NCBI GenBank assembly: GCA_047974165.1
Contig: JBKECB010000008.1
Location: forward strand, 1-27,171
Direction: 5' to 3'
Length of the DNA stretch: 27,171 nucleotides
From: Lactovum sp047974165
GTDB taxonomy: Bacteria; Bacillota; Bacilli; Lactobacillales; Streptococcaceae
This document shows, in pieces, positions 1 through 8,370 of the stretch. A model generated the notes under the pieces. It did no database searches and was not told the DNA's origin. It saw nothing but the letters and a program-made list of their open reading frames with translations. How positions within the stretch are numbered: position 1 is the stretch's first letter; every line of letters begins with the position of its first letter. The position numbers and the translations under genes were made by a program.

Positions 1-2
1 GA

Positions 3-342
3 AAGTTTTATCTTTCGCTCATTATTGATCTTCATCATTGAGAAATTATTGCTTACAGTATTTCTGAAAGTCCTAACTTCAAACAAAGTCAAGAGAGACT
101 CCAACCTAACTTCACTTAGAAGAAAATCTAAAAGGTCGTCTCTTATATTCTAATCAAGGTTGGCAATATCAAATGAAAGCTTACCATCAGCTTCTTAAAG
201 ATTGAGAGATTAGCTTTTCAATTATAATCATGAAAGAATCACAGAAAAATTAAAAGGATTGACTCCTGTTCAATACAGAAATCAATCCTTAGCCATCAGT
301 CACTAAGTGAAAATTTTAAGTCCAACTTTTAGAGTTCACTCA
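3..342 (+). pseudogene. Decayed IS3-family transposase (OrfB C-terminal part) with right end
   Basis: Three reading frames together give recognisable pieces of an IS3-family integrase-type transposase. Frame 3 from position 3 reads KFYLSLIIDLHH, stop, EIIAYSISESPNFKQ. From 146 a second frame reads YSNQGWQYQMKAYHQLLKD and stops at 203-205. From 223 a third frame reads YNHERITEKLKGLTPVQY and on to a TAA at 304-306. In intact relatives about 60 residues, including the SMSRKGNSYDN block and the last catalytic Glu of the DDE triad, lie between the second and third pieces; here nearly all of that is missing, and there are several stops. The sequence just after the stop, about 320-342, resembles an IS3-family terminal inverted repeat. 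The other end lies outside the window. Not functional; it marks past insertion next to sufB. Confidence 0.85.
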
Positions 343-400
343 ATTAGAAAGTTTTTTAATTTACAATAACAAGAGAAAAGATATCTCAATCTAATTTCAA

Positions 401-1798
401 TTATCCTACTGAACCTTCCATAGAGTAACCAATTAGTCGATTTAATTCAACAGCATATTCCATAGGTAATTCTTTTGTAAAAGGCTCAATAAAACCCATG
501 ATAATCATATCTGTTGCATCTTTTTCTGAAACTCCACGACTCATCAAGTAATAAAGTTGTTCTTCAGAAATTTTAGAAACTTTCGCCTCATGTTCTAAAG
601 CAACTTGTGAATTATGAATTTCATTAAAGGGAACAGTATCTGATTTTGATAAATCATCCATTAAAATCGTATCACATTCAATATGAGATTTTGAGCGTTC
701 TGATTTTTTATTAAAAGTTACTTGTCCACGATAGTTTACCACCCCACCATTTCTTGCAATAGATTTAGAAATAATAGAGCTCGAAGTATTTGGCGAATTA
801 TGAATCATTTTTGCTCCTGTGTCTTGTTGCTGTCCTTCATTAGCAAAAGCAACTGAAAGCATTGTTCCACGTGCTCCTGGACCATTTAGATAAACAGAAG
901 GATATTTCATTGTAACACCTGAACCAAGATTTCCATCTACCCATTCTACTGTTGCATCTTTAGCAGCGGCAGCACGCTTAGTTACGAGATTATATACATT
1001 TGTTGACCAGTTTTGAATGGTAGAGTAACGCATATAACCACCTTCTTCAACAAAAATCTCAACAATCGCAGCATGGAGACTTGCTGCAGAATAAGTCGGA
1101 GCCGTACATCCTTCGACATACTGAACAGAAGCTCCTTCCTCAACAATAATTAAAGTACGTTCAAACTGACCTGACTTTTCATTATTAATACGAAAATAAG
1201 CCTGAACAGGAATGTCACACTTTACACCCTTAGGAACATAGAGAAATGAACCTCCTGACCATACTGCAGAATTCAAGGCAGCAAACTTATTATCCGTTGG
1301 TGGAACTAACTTACTAAAATACTTCTTAAATAATTCTGGATACTCTCGTAATCCTGAGTCCGTATCTGTAAATATAATCCCTAACTTCTCAAACTCATCC
1401 TTCATGTTGTGATAAACAACTTCAGATTCATACTGGGCACTCGCTCCAGCTAAATAAGCCTGTTCAGCTTCTGGAATACCAATTTTCTCAAAAGTATCCT
1501 TGATTTCTTCTGGAACCTCCTCCCAATCGCGCGCTGGGCTTGCCGAAGCTTTTTGATAATAAACAATATCATCAAAATCAATCGTTGATAGGTCTGGCCC
1601 CCATTTTGGCATATCTAACTTTAAAAAAGCCTGATAAGATTTTAAACGATAATCAAGCATCCACTCAGGTTCATTTTTCTTTTCTGAGATTGCTCGAATT
1701 ACATCCTCTGATAAGCCAAGACCTGTACTAAATGCTAATTCAGCATTATCATGAAAACCAAATTTATATTCTTCTAAAACTGGAACTTCTTCTGTCAC
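401..1798 (-). CDS. sufB: Fe-S cluster assembly scaffold protein SufB
   Basis: SufB is the scaffold subunit of the cytosolic SufBCD complex on which iron-sulfur clusters are built with sulfur from SufS/SufU. The 465-residue product has normal family length and the typical beta-helix core, for example GGSFLYVPKGVKCDIPVQAY near residue 180 and VEGCTAPTYSAASLHAAIVE near 230, ending in the C-terminal pattern YLMSRGVSEKDATDMIIMGF shared with SufD. The start is GTG at 1798, with GAGGAG nine bases upstream (1808-1813). In most Firmicutes sufB directly follows sufU. Here it is separated from sufU by an aldo/keto reductase, a MerR regulator and a DXS-like gene, lies behind a terminator (1888-1912), and appears to have its own promoter. 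Its stop is close to an IS3 remnant; I see only a weak possible hairpin downstream. Confidence 0.96.
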   Translation of the reverse strand: MTEEVPVLEEYKFGFHDNAELAFSTGLGLSEDVIRAISEKKNEPEWMLDYRLKSYQAFLKLDMPKWGPDLSTIDFDDIVYYQKASASPARDWEEVPEEIKDTFEKIGIPEAEQAYLAGASAQYESEVVYHNMKDEFEKLGIIFTDTDSGLREYPELFKKYFSKLVPPTDNKFAALNSAVWSGGSFLYVPKGVKCDIPVQAYFRINNEKSGQFERTLIIVEEGASVQYVEGCTAPTYSAASLHAAIVEIFVEEGGYMRYSTIQNWSTNVYNLVTKRAAAAKDATVEWVDGNLGSGVTMKYPSVYLNGPGARGTMLSVAFANEGQQQDTGAKMIHNSPNTSSSIISKSIARNGGVVNYRGQVTFNKKSERSKSHIECDTILMDDLSKSDTVPFNEIHNSQVALEHEAKVSKISEEQLYYLMSRGVSEKDATDMIIMGFIEPFTKELPMEYAVELNRLIGYSMEGSVG

Positions 1799-1837
1799 TA
1801 CTTTACTCTCCTCTTCTCTTTTCCTTTCAACCGTTTA

Positions 1838-1865
1838 ATGATAGAAAAGAAATTTAGTCTGTAAA
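1838..1865 (-). promoter_or_regulatory. Promoter of sufB, sigma-A type
   Basis: Reading on the minus strand, TTTACA (1860-1865) and TATCAT (1838-1843) are separated by 16 bases, each one mismatch from consensus. It lies between the terminator behind the DXS-like gene and the sufB ribosome binding site, so sufB should be transcribed on its own. Confidence 0.6.
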
Positions 1866-1877
1866 AACTATTTTACA
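1860..1877. promoter_or_regulatory. Palindrome over the sufB -35 box, candidate operator
   Basis: A perfect inverted repeat with 7-base arms, TGTAAAA-N4-TTTTACA, covers the -35 hexamer of the predicted sufB promoter. Position and symmetry fit a repressor site; I cannot name the regulator. Confidence 0.4.
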
Positions 1878-1887
1878 CCTTTTATCT

Positions 1888-1912
1888 AAAAAAAGCCATA
1901 AAAGGCTTTTTT
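1888..1912 (-). terminator. Intrinsic terminator after the DXS-like gene
   Basis: Stem AAAAAAGCC / GGCTTTTTT with a six-base loop, followed by a T run on the minus strand. It overlaps the stop codon of the upstream gene (1911-1913) and separates it from sufB. Confidence 0.8.
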
Positions 1913-3665
1913 ATTTAAGGATTTGTAAACTATAATCTTTTATTTGAGATGGACTTAAGCTATTTTCTTTCTTAAAGTCCTCCAAATTATATTTATCAAT
2001 AAATTGTTTTTTGATTCCAAAGTTTTTTACTTTAATCTTCTTATCAGAATAATAAGAAGCAATCATTTGACCAAATCCACCTTCTAATTGACCATCTTCA
2101 AGAGTAATTACTAATTCATGGTCAAGAAGTAGAGAGTCGAGAAGCTCCTCGTCTAAAGCACTGATGAACTTCGGATTGATCAAACTTGCATTAATTCCCT
2201 TCTCTTTTAAAAGCTCTGCAGTTTCAACAGCCATTTGATAAAAATTACCTACTCCAATAATTGCTAAACGACTTCCTTTATGCGTCAACTCATATTTATT
2301 TAAGATAGAATAATCCGTAAGATCAGCTTTTCCAGTTTCTTTAAGCTCAGCTACAGGAACACGAATAATTGTTGGGTGATTTTTTTGATGAATGGCATAC
2401 TTCAGCATCGCAAGTTGCTCCTCTAAATTTGTAGCTGCAAGATAAACAAGATTAGGGATATTATTAATCATGGGGATATCAAAAAAGCCTAAATGAGACA
2501 CATCATTCATACCACCCATTCCCCCTAAATAAATAAGTATTGTGGCTGCATTTGAATTTATCGCCAAATCATGGGATAGCTGATCATAAGTACGCTGTAC
2601 AAAAGTACTCATAACACCAAATACAGGCTTTGCTCCAGCCTTTGCCATTGCCGATGACATTGTGACCGCATGTTCTTCCGCAATTCCTACATCTATAAAT
2701 TGTTTGGAATATTTTTCTCTATCTTCTTTTTTAAATCCTAAAACACTTGGAGTTCCAGCAGTGATCAATGCAACTGTCTGATCTTGGTCCATTTCATTTT
2801 TTAAAAAACTTGCAATTTTTGTTGTATAAGTTTCTTTTGTGTTTTTAAACTTATAATCTCCCTTTTCTAAATCAAGAGCTCCCCCAGCATGAAAAGCTTC
2901 TCTATTTTTTTCTGCAGCTTCAAATCCTTTTCCTTTTATAGTATGTACATGAACTAAAACTGCTTTTTGGCTCTCTTTAACTTCAGATAACTTTGAAATC
3001 AAAGTTTCGATATCATGTCCATCTTCAATATAATGATAGTCTAAGCCTAACGCAGTAAATAAATTTGACCTTGCTTTACCTTTTCCTGCTCTTAACTCTG
3101 CTAAATTTTGATAAAGTCCCCCATGGTTTTCAGCTATAGATTGATCATTATCATTAAGGATAATGATCAAGTTTGACTGAAAGTCACCAGCATTTGACAG
3201 ACCTTCTAAAGCAAGCCCACCTCCTAATGCTCCATCTCCAATAATGGCAACAACATTTTCAGTTGTTCCCTTTAAATCACGTGCCTTTGCCATTCCACAA
3301 GCCAGAGAAATTGAAGTTGAGGTATGACCAATCACAAAATGATCATGCTCACTCTCTGTCGGGTCTGTATATCCTGTAATTTCTTTAAATTTCTCTTCAT
3401 TTGTAAATGATTCCCATCTTCCAGTGAGCATTTTATGGATATATGTTTGATGTGAAATATCAAAAATCAACTTATCCTCAGGAGAGTTAAAAACAGTATG
3501 CAAAGCAAGAGTTAGCTCAACTACTCCTAGATTTGGCCCGTTATGTCCTCCAACCTTAGAGAGTTTATAAAGTAGCACCTGTCGAAGTTCTTTTGCTAAT
3601 TCAAGTCTATCTGCAGGTTCCAGAACCTTCAAATCTTTTGGACTTTTAATTTTTTCTAATATCAT
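1911..3665 (-). CDS. DXS-like thiamine-diphosphate enzyme (1-deoxy-D-xylulose-5-phosphate synthase family)
   Basis: The 584-residue product is a little shorter than usual DXS (about 620) and has the family's order of domains. His41 (GGHNGPNLG), the ThDP motif GDG at 143-145 with Asn171/173, KGKGFEAAEKNREAFH with His259, and the catalytic Glu330 in GIAEEHAV are all present. In classical DXS the next block reads like IDRAGxVGxDGxTHQG, and its Arg binds the phosphate of glyceraldehyde 3-phosphate; here it reads IYLGGMGGMNDVSHLG, with Leu380 at that place. Later the usual RYPRG reads RVPVAE. So the fold and cofactor chemistry look intact, but the acceptor aldehyde may differ. Streptococcaceae usually make isoprenoids through mevalonate, and no other MEP-pathway gene is nearby. 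ATG at 3665 has AAGGAAAAAT upstream; the first 20 bases overlap the end of the merR gene, suggesting translational coupling. Confidence 0.82.
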   Translation of the reverse strand: MILEKIKSPKDLKVLEPADRLELAKELRQVLLYKLSKVGGHNGPNLGVVELTLALHTVFNSPEDKLIFDISHQTYIHKMLTGRWESFTNEEKFKEITGYTDPTESEHDHFVIGHTSTSISLACGMAKARDLKGTTENVVAIIGDGALGGGLALEGLSNAGDFQSNLIIILNDNDQSIAENHGGLYQNLAELRAGKGKARSNLFTALGLDYHYIEDGHDIETLISKLSEVKESQKAVLVHVHTIKGKGFEAAEKNREAFHAGGALDLEKGDYKFKNTKETYTTKIASFLKNEMDQDQTVALITAGTPSVLGFKKEDREKYSKQFIDVGIAEEHAVTMSSAMAKAGAKPVFGVMSTFVQRTYDQLSHDLAINSNAATILIYLGGMGGMNDVSHLGFFDIPMINNIPNLVYLAATNLEEQLAMLKYAIHQKNHPTIIRVPVAELKETGKADLTDYSILNKYELTHKGSRLAIIGVGNFYQMAVETAELLKEKGINASLINPKFISALDEELLDSLLLDHELVITLEDGQLEGGFGQMIASYYSDKKIKVKNFGIKKQFIDKYNLEDFKKENSLSPSQIKDYSLQILK

Positions 3666-4020
3666 ATTTTTCCTTTTTTTCTTTTGTTATTTCAATTTTA
3701 TAATCTAAAAAATTTAGTGAACTTTTAAGCTCTTCAAAATTCTTAAGTAAAATTTTTTTCTGATTTTCTAATAATTTAAGTCTTTCATCTACTGTTTGTT
3801 CTCCTAATTGATAAAGAGTAATATAGTCCTTTATAACTTCCAAACTACAGCCTGCTTTTTTCATACAACTAATAAAATTTAAATGTTCTAAATCTGCTTC
3901 TTGGTAATCTCTTTGTCCTGAAGAATTTCGTCTTATTTTTGGAATTAGACCTATTTTTTCATAATACCTTAAAGTATCTAGACTTATACCAGAGCGTTCA
4001 CTTACTTCACTTATCGTCAT
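3646..4020 (-). CDS. MerR-family transcriptional regulator, AdhR/NmlR-like
   Basis: A 124-residue regulator. Residues 1-20 form the winged-helix start (ISEVSERSGISLDTLRYYEK), followed by the wing with GQRDY at 35-39 and a C-terminal coiled-coil dimerisation helix from about 75 (LGEQTVDERLKLLENQKKIL). Cys52, in the segment FISCMKKAGCS, is at the same place as the conserved Cys of Bacillus AdhR and NmlR, which sense aldehydes and other electrophiles; a second Cys is at 58. It follows the aldo/keto reductase gene by 34 bases and overlaps the DXS-like gene by 20, so the three probably form one unit. The upstream promoter with 19-base spacing is the kind MerR proteins activate. The sensing role is inference. 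Confidence 0.88.
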   Translation of the reverse strand: MTISEVSERSGISLDTLRYYEKIGLIPKIRRNSSGQRDYQEADLEHLNFISCMKKAGCSLEVIKDYITLYQLGEQTVDERLKLLENQKKILLKNFEELKSSLNFLDYKIEITKEKKEKYDIRKN

Positions 4021-4054
4021 GGCATTTCATTCCTTTCCTTTTCCATTATACAAC

Positions 4055-4903
4055 TTAATCTTCTGGAATAAAAGCCGACAGTAATTGCTCCTGCTCTTCT
4101 AAACTCATATTAAAGAAGCGTTGATTCTTATCTAGAGCATTGATTTTCTTCATTTCTTCCTCTGTTAATTTAAAATCAAAAATATCAATATTTTCCTTAA
4201 TATGAATAGGATTTGTTGATTTTGGAAAGAGAATATGGCCCTTTTGAATATGCCAACGTAAAATTATCTGGACATTTGTTTTTCCATATTTTTGAGCTAA
4301 ACTTGTAAATAGCTCTTCATTAAGAAGACCTTCATCTGCATGTCCAATCGGATACCAGCTTTCAATTACTGTTCCATAAGCTTTAACTCTTTCCTTTAAT
4401 TTTTCTTGTGAATAATAAGGATGACACTCAACTTGTAAAATTTGGGGCTTTATTCTTACCTTTTCCAGAATCTCTTCCAATCTTTCAGATTCAAAATTTG
4501 AGAGGCCAATACTTTTTACTTTCCCTAATTCCACTGCTTTTTCCATTTCTTCGTAAGCTTCAATATAATGACCAAACTGCTGATGTAACAAAAGTAAGTC
4601 AATATATTCAACTTGAAGTCTGTCCAACATTTTATCAATCGCCTTCAAAGTCAGGTCCTTACCATAATCACTCGGCCATAACTTACTTGTAATAAAAACT
4701 TCCTCTCTTTTTAAACTACTTTCCTTTAAAGCTTGACCCACTCCTCTTTCATTTTGATAAGCATGTGCAGTATCAATATGTCGATATCCATTTTTAAAGG
4801 CCTCTAAGCAAGCTTTCTTTGTATTTTCATCTCCTTCAATCTGATAGACGCCCAATCCAAACTGGGGAATTACCTCTCCATTATTTAACTTTATCTTTTT
4901 CAT
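4055..4903 (-). CDS. Aldo/keto reductase
   Basis: An NADPH-dependent carbonyl reductase of the AKR superfamily, 282 residues from ATG 4903. The family tetrad is visible: Asp and Tyr in HIDTAHAYQNERGVGQAL, Lys in FITSKLWP, and His in LLLLHQQFG. The cofactor-binding C-terminal block ILFPKSTNPIHIKENIDIFD is also present. A GTG 15 bases further upstream (4918) is possible, but the product then begins MRSNQ, whereas relatives begin like MKKIKLNNGEVIP, and a start of transcription near 4926 leaves room for the GTGAGAAG sequence to serve as ribosome binding site for ATG 4903. It is first in a unit with a MerR regulator and a DXS-like gene. Probable role: reduction of reactive aldehydes or 2-oxoaldehydes; the substrate is unknown. 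Confidence 0.9.
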   Translation of the reverse strand: MKKIKLNNGEVIPQFGLGVYQIEGDENTKKACLEAFKNGYRHIDTAHAYQNERGVGQALKESSLKREEVFITSKLWPSDYGKDLTLKAIDKMLDRLQVEYIDLLLLHQQFGHYIEAYEEMEKAVELGKVKSIGLSNFESERLEEILEKVRIKPQILQVECHPYYSQEKLKERVKAYGTVIESWYPIGHADEGLLNEELFTSLAQKYGKTNVQIILRWHIQKGHILFPKSTNPIHIKENIDIFDFKLTEEEMKKINALDKNQRFFNMSLEEQEQLLSAFIPED

Positions 4904-4932
4904 TTGATTACTTCTCACTTTCTTTTTTCTTT

Positions 4933-4963
4933 ATTCTATCAGTTGGACCTAACTCTAAGTCAA
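4933..4963 (-). promoter_or_regulatory. MerR-type promoter with 19-base spacer before the aldo/keto reductase gene
   Basis: On the minus strand, TTGACT (4958-4963) and TAGAAT (4933-4938) are 19 bases apart, longer than the usual 17, which is the hallmark of promoters activated by MerR proteins. The left half, CTTGACTTAGAGTTA, is like known MerR-family sites; the right half of the dyad is degenerate. The MerR gene of the same unit is the obvious candidate regulator. Confidence 0.5.
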
Positions 4964-4989
4964 GTAAAAAGAAGAATTAACATTCCTAT

Positions 4990-5020
4990 CAAAAAAGCTC
5001 GAGAAAAATCCAAGCTTTAT
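4990..5020 (-). terminator. Possible terminator after the sufCDSU unit
   Basis: An imperfect stem AAAGCTtGGA / TCgAGCTTT followed by TTTTTT on the minus strand. It lies just downstream of the DUF1801-like gene and would end the sufC-sufU transcript. Confidence 0.5.
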
Positions 5021-5029
5021 TTTTATTTT

Positions 5030-5434
5030 TTATTTAAGAGGACTAGTTGACTTTGCTTTTTTAAAAATTTCTATTAATTTTTCTTGATATTTTTCGAGAG
5101 CCTTTACATTCCTAATTTTAATACAAGATTTCCCGATAAGTGACTTTGGAAAGAAAGTCTGATAGGGAGAGAGAAAATTGTCTCCGAGTAAGTCCAAATC
5201 AAAATAAATTGCCACTTCATTTTTTTGACCAGTAAGACCTATCTTTCCTGCTGATTGACAGTTATCTTTTTGTTCTACCTGTCCAAATGACAGGCAAGAA
5301 AAACTATGCCCATTATTCCAATATTCTGGTGAGTAATCAGTAGTTTCTTGGATTAATCTTCCAATCTTTACAAGGAGCTCTTTATCTGGAACTTGTGATA
5401 AAAAATCTTCTATATTTTCAGCTGAAATATACAT
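5030..5434 (-). CDS. Small DUF1801-like protein in the suf operon
   Basis: A soluble protein of 134 residues with the outline of the DUF1801 (YdhG-like) family: an N-terminal helix FLSQVPDKELLVKIGRLIQE, a central aromatic stretch near 38-50 (YWNNGHSFSCLSFG), a strand EVAIYFDLDLLGD, and KSCIKIRNVKALEKYQEKLI near the end. The family assignment is from pattern only and the function is unknown. The ATG at 5434 has AGGTAAGAT before it and lies seven bases after the sufU stop, so it is the last gene of the sufCDSU transcript. It holds Cys residues (in FSCLSF, DNCQS and KSCIKI), but no metal-binding motif is obvious. It is in the place where sufB is normally found. Confidence 0.75.
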   Translation of the reverse strand: MYISAENIEDFLSQVPDKELLVKIGRLIQETTDYSPEYWNNGHSFSCLSFGQVEQKDNCQSAGKIGLTGQKNEVAIYFDLDLLGDNFLSPYQTFFPKSLIGKSCIKIRNVKALEKYQEKLIEIFKKAKSTSPLK

Positions 5435-5441
5435 ATCTTAC

Positions 5442-5888
5442 CTATTCTTTCTCTCTTAAAGCTTTCTTTAATGCATTCCAAGGAAGAGTCGCACATTTCA
5501 CACGCTGTGGAAATTTCGCAACACCAGAAAGGAGCTGAACCTCTCCTAGCGAGTCCATATCCGAAATTTCTTCCCCTGTAATCATCTGAGAAAATAACTC
5601 AGCTAACTCTTTTGCTTCAGCTCTTGTTTTTCCCATAACTAATTCTGTCATCATTGAACTTGATGCAATAGAGATTGTACAGCCATGACCTGAAAAAGCA
5701 ATATCTGATATTTTTTCTCCTTCAAAATCTACCATTAAGCGAATAACATCTCCACAGGTCGGATTATTTAAATCAACAACACAGCCACTTTCTAAAGAAT
5801 GATTATTTCTAGGGTCTGAGGCATGATCACGAATTGCCATTTGTTGAAATTTACTTCCATAGAGTTCATTTAATTTATCTAATGCCAT
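5442..5888 (-). CDS. sufU: SufU, zinc-dependent sulfurtransferase partner of SufS
   Basis: SufU accepts persulfide sulfur from SufS and passes it to the SufBCD scaffold in Gram-positive bacteria. The 148-residue protein has the expected zinc and acceptor residues: Cys45 and Asp47 in NPTCGDVIRL, Cys70 in SGHGCTISIASSS, and Cys132 in RVKCATLPW. The insertion between the second and third Cys that separates SufU from IscU is present. ATG at 5888 follows AGGAG by five bases. It lies 13 bases after sufS and seven before the DUF1801-like gene. Confidence 0.96.
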   Translation of the reverse strand: MALDKLNELYGSKFQQMAIRDHASDPRNNHSLESGCVVDLNNPTCGDVIRLMVDFEGEKISDIAFSGHGCTISIASSSMMTELVMGKTRAEAKELAELFSQMITGEEISDMDSLGEVQLLSGVAKFPQRVKCATLPWNALKKALREKE

Positions 5889-5901
5889 TAGTTCTCCTAA
5901 T

Positions 5902-7113
5902 TTAAATATTAAAAAATTCTTTTGTTTTTAAGATCGCCTCAATTAACTTATCACAATCTTCTTTCGTATTATAAAGATAAAAACTTACTCGAGCTGCCGA
6001 AGAAATTCCTAAATAATTTAATAAAGGTTGGGCACAATGATGACCTGCTCTTACAGCAATCCCTTCCATATCAAGAGCTGTTGCTAGATCGTGAGGATGT
6101 AAAGCTTTCAGATTAAAAGCAATGACTCCCAAACGATTTTTTGAATTTTTAGGTCCATAAATCTCAAGACCAGAGATTTCTTGTAACTTTGGAAGTAAAT
6201 AATCTGTTAATTCTCTTTCATGTTGATAAATTTTATCAATCCCTACTGCTTCAATATAATCGACAGCAGCTGCAAGGGAAATTGCTCCTGAAATATTTGG
6301 AGTTCCTGCTTCAAATTTCCAAGGAAGCTCTGTCCAGGTTGACTTTTCTTCATAAACAAAGTCAATCATCTCTCCTCCAAATTCTACAGGTTCAAATTTT
6401 TCAAGCCAGTATTCTTTTCCATAAAGAACACCAATACCTGTTGCTGCCATCATTTTATGACCTGAGAAGGCAAAAAAGTCTACATCTAAGTCTTGAACAT
6501 CAATTTTCATATGAGGAGCTGACTGCGCTCCATCAATAACAACTAAAGCTTCTTTTTCATGTGCAAGACGAACAATTTCTTTTACGGGATTAATTACACC
6601 TAAAACATTGGAGACATGAGCGATGGAAACAAACTTTGTCTTATTGGATAACTTATTTCTAAAATCATCCATATCTAACTCACCCTCTTTGAGATAAACA
6701 AAGAGGAGTTTTGCTCCAGTCTGACTTGCAATTTCCTGCCAAGGAACTAAATTAGAATGATGTTCCATAATTGAGATTAAAATTTCATCATCTTCTTTTA
6801 AAATCTGTCCTGCAAATTTTGTTAGCCAATTTAAGGCAGTCGTTGTTCCTCTCGTAAAAAGAACTTCTTTACTTGACTTCGCATTTATAAAATGACGGAC
6901 TTTCTCACGTGAAGTTTCATAAGCCTGAGTTGCTCTTTCAGCCAAGCTATGAACTCCACGATGAACATTTGCATTATCATTTTCATAATAATCTCTAAGT
7001 ACATTTAAAACAGAAATAGGCTTTTGTGTTGTTGCTGCGTTATCCAAATAGACTAAGGTTTCATCATTTACATCTTGATTTAAAATCGGAAAGTCTTTTT
7101 TAAAATCAACCAT
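5902..7113 (-). CDS. sufS: Cysteine desulfurase SufS
   Basis: A PLP enzyme that takes sulfur from L-cysteine, forming alanine and an enzyme persulfide that is handed to SufU. At 403 residues it matches the group II (SufS-type) desulfurases. Visible are the N-terminal YLDNAATTQKP, MEHHSNLVPWQ with the PLP-stacking His, the PLP lysine in FFAFSGHKMMAATGIGVLYG, and the short loop with the catalytic Cys in VRAGHHCAQPLL. The ATG at 7113 overlaps the sufD stop as TAATG, so the two are likely translationally coupled. Confidence 0.97.
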   Translation of the reverse strand: MVDFKKDFPILNQDVNDETLVYLDNAATTQKPISVLNVLRDYYENDNANVHRGVHSLAERATQAYETSREKVRHFINAKSSKEVLFTRGTTTALNWLTKFAGQILKEDDEILISIMEHHSNLVPWQEIASQTGAKLLFVYLKEGELDMDDFRNKLSNKTKFVSIAHVSNVLGVINPVKEIVRLAHEKEALVVIDGAQSAPHMKIDVQDLDVDFFAFSGHKMMAATGIGVLYGKEYWLEKFEPVEFGGEMIDFVYEEKSTWTELPWKFEAGTPNISGAISLAAAVDYIEAVGIDKIYQHERELTDYLLPKLQEISGLEIYGPKNSKNRLGVIAFNLKALHPHDLATALDMEGIAVRAGHHCAQPLLNYLGISSAARVSFYLYNTKEDCDKLIEAILKTKEFFNI

Positions 7114-8369
7114 TAAAAGTCCAACTTTCTATCAATTGTTTCTATAAATTCAGCACGTAAACTCTCTGAAGGGATTTCTGAAACAACAGCACTCAAAAAT
7201 CCTCGAATAATCAAACGTTTTGCTGTTTTTTCATCTAAACCACGACTCATCAAATAATATAAATCCTCTTCTTCAATCTGCCCAATTGATGCAGCATGAC
7301 CTGCAGTAACTTCGTTTTCATCAATTAATAAAATAGGATTAGCATCTGAACGTGCCTTATCTGAAAGCATAAGTACACGTGATTCCTGCTGAGCATCCGC
7401 TCCCTTTGCTCCTTTGATAATATGCCCAATTCCATTAAAGCTTAACCTTGCTTTATCCAAGATAACACCGTGCTGTAAAATATGGCCAACTGAATGATTT
7501 CCATAATTTATAACTGAGGTATCTACAATCTGAATTTGACGCTGACTTGATAAACCTACTATTCTTATCTTAGAACTTGAGGCCTCTCCTTTTAAACTTG
7601 AATCTAAATCATAAATTATATTTCCATCATTCATTAAAGCAGCTGACCACTCAATACTTGCATTTTTCTCAAGTAAAGCCTGACGAGAAATATAAGTTGT
7701 CAGATGCTCATTTAGTTGATCCACAGTTGAATAATTAATTTGAGCACCCTCTAAGGCTAGAATTTCAACCACAAGATTTCCTGTCGTTTTATCCGTTCCT
7801 TCTTCAGTTGATTTTACTTGTTCCAGATAGCTAAACTTGGAGTGTTTGCCTGCAATAATCAATAAACGCTTATTAAAAGGAATATAAGAATTAGAATCAT
7901 GTAAAATCTGTGCTTCGATTGCTCCCTCAATTTCTACATTATCTGGTACATAAAGTAACATTCCAGAGTTAAAACTTGCCATATTAGCTGCAGCTAACTT
8001 ATGGTCGTCATACTTAAGAACAGTCCCTAGATATTTTTCCATTATCTCAGGAACTTCCTCAAGAGCTGACTGAAAGTCTGTAAAAATAACACCCTTCTCC
8101 ACAAGTTCAGGTGAAAGTTGTTCTAGCAGTTTATTTGACCCTACAGAAATAAATAAAGGATTATCTCCTAAAGCGGTAAAGTCTGGAACTGTTTCTAAAA
8201 AACTGTTATTTCCTATAACTGTTGTTTCTAACTTCCAAGTCTTAAAATTCGCTCCTTCAATCTCTGGAAGTGAGAGTTCCTCTACTTTTTTATAAGCTTC
8301 TTGGCGTAAATTTGAAAGCCATTCAGGCTCAGCATGTTGCTTTGAAAATTCTAAAATTTCTTCTTTCAT
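7113..8369 (-). CDS. sufD: Fe-S cluster assembly protein SufD
   Basis: SufD pairs with SufB in the SufBC2D complex. I place the start at ATG 8369 (418 residues, MKEEILEFSKQHAEPEWL), one base after the sufC stop and eight bases after a good GAGGA site. A longer open frame reaches 8459, but it would overlap sufC by about 90 bases and its extra residues have no SufD character. The beta-helix core (GMLLYVPDNVEIEGAIEAQI near 160-180) and the conserved tail (GQIEEEDLYYLMSRGLDEKTA) are clear. Confidence 0.95.
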   Translation of the reverse strand: MKEEILEFSKQHAEPEWLSNLRQEAYKKVEELSLPEIEGANFKTWKLETTVIGNNSFLETVPDFTALGDNPLFISVGSNKLLEQLSPELVEKGVIFTDFQSALEEVPEIMEKYLGTVLKYDDHKLAAANMASFNSGMLLYVPDNVEIEGAIEAQILHDSNSYIPFNKRLLIIAGKHSKFSYLEQVKSTEEGTDKTTGNLVVEILALEGAQINYSTVDQLNEHLTTYISRQALLEKNASIEWSAALMNDGNIIYDLDSSLKGEASSSKIRIVGLSSQRQIQIVDTSVINYGNHSVGHILQHGVILDKARLSFNGIGHIIKGAKGADAQQESRVLMLSDKARSDANPILLIDENEVTAGHAASIGQIEEEDLYYLMSRGLDEKTAKRLIIRGFLSAVVSEIPSESLRAEFIETIDRKLDF

Positions 8370-8370
8370 A

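Noticed and set aside
1540..1731. Plus-strand open frames opposite sufB, sufS, pyk, pfkA and others
   Set aside because: They are antisense shadows of well-supported genes, with no ribosome binding sites or recognisable protein features.
4045..4050. Separate promoter for the merR gene (TATAAT in the gap after the AKR gene)
   Set aside because: The -10 is perfect but no -35 or TGn extension supports it; left as a possibility only.
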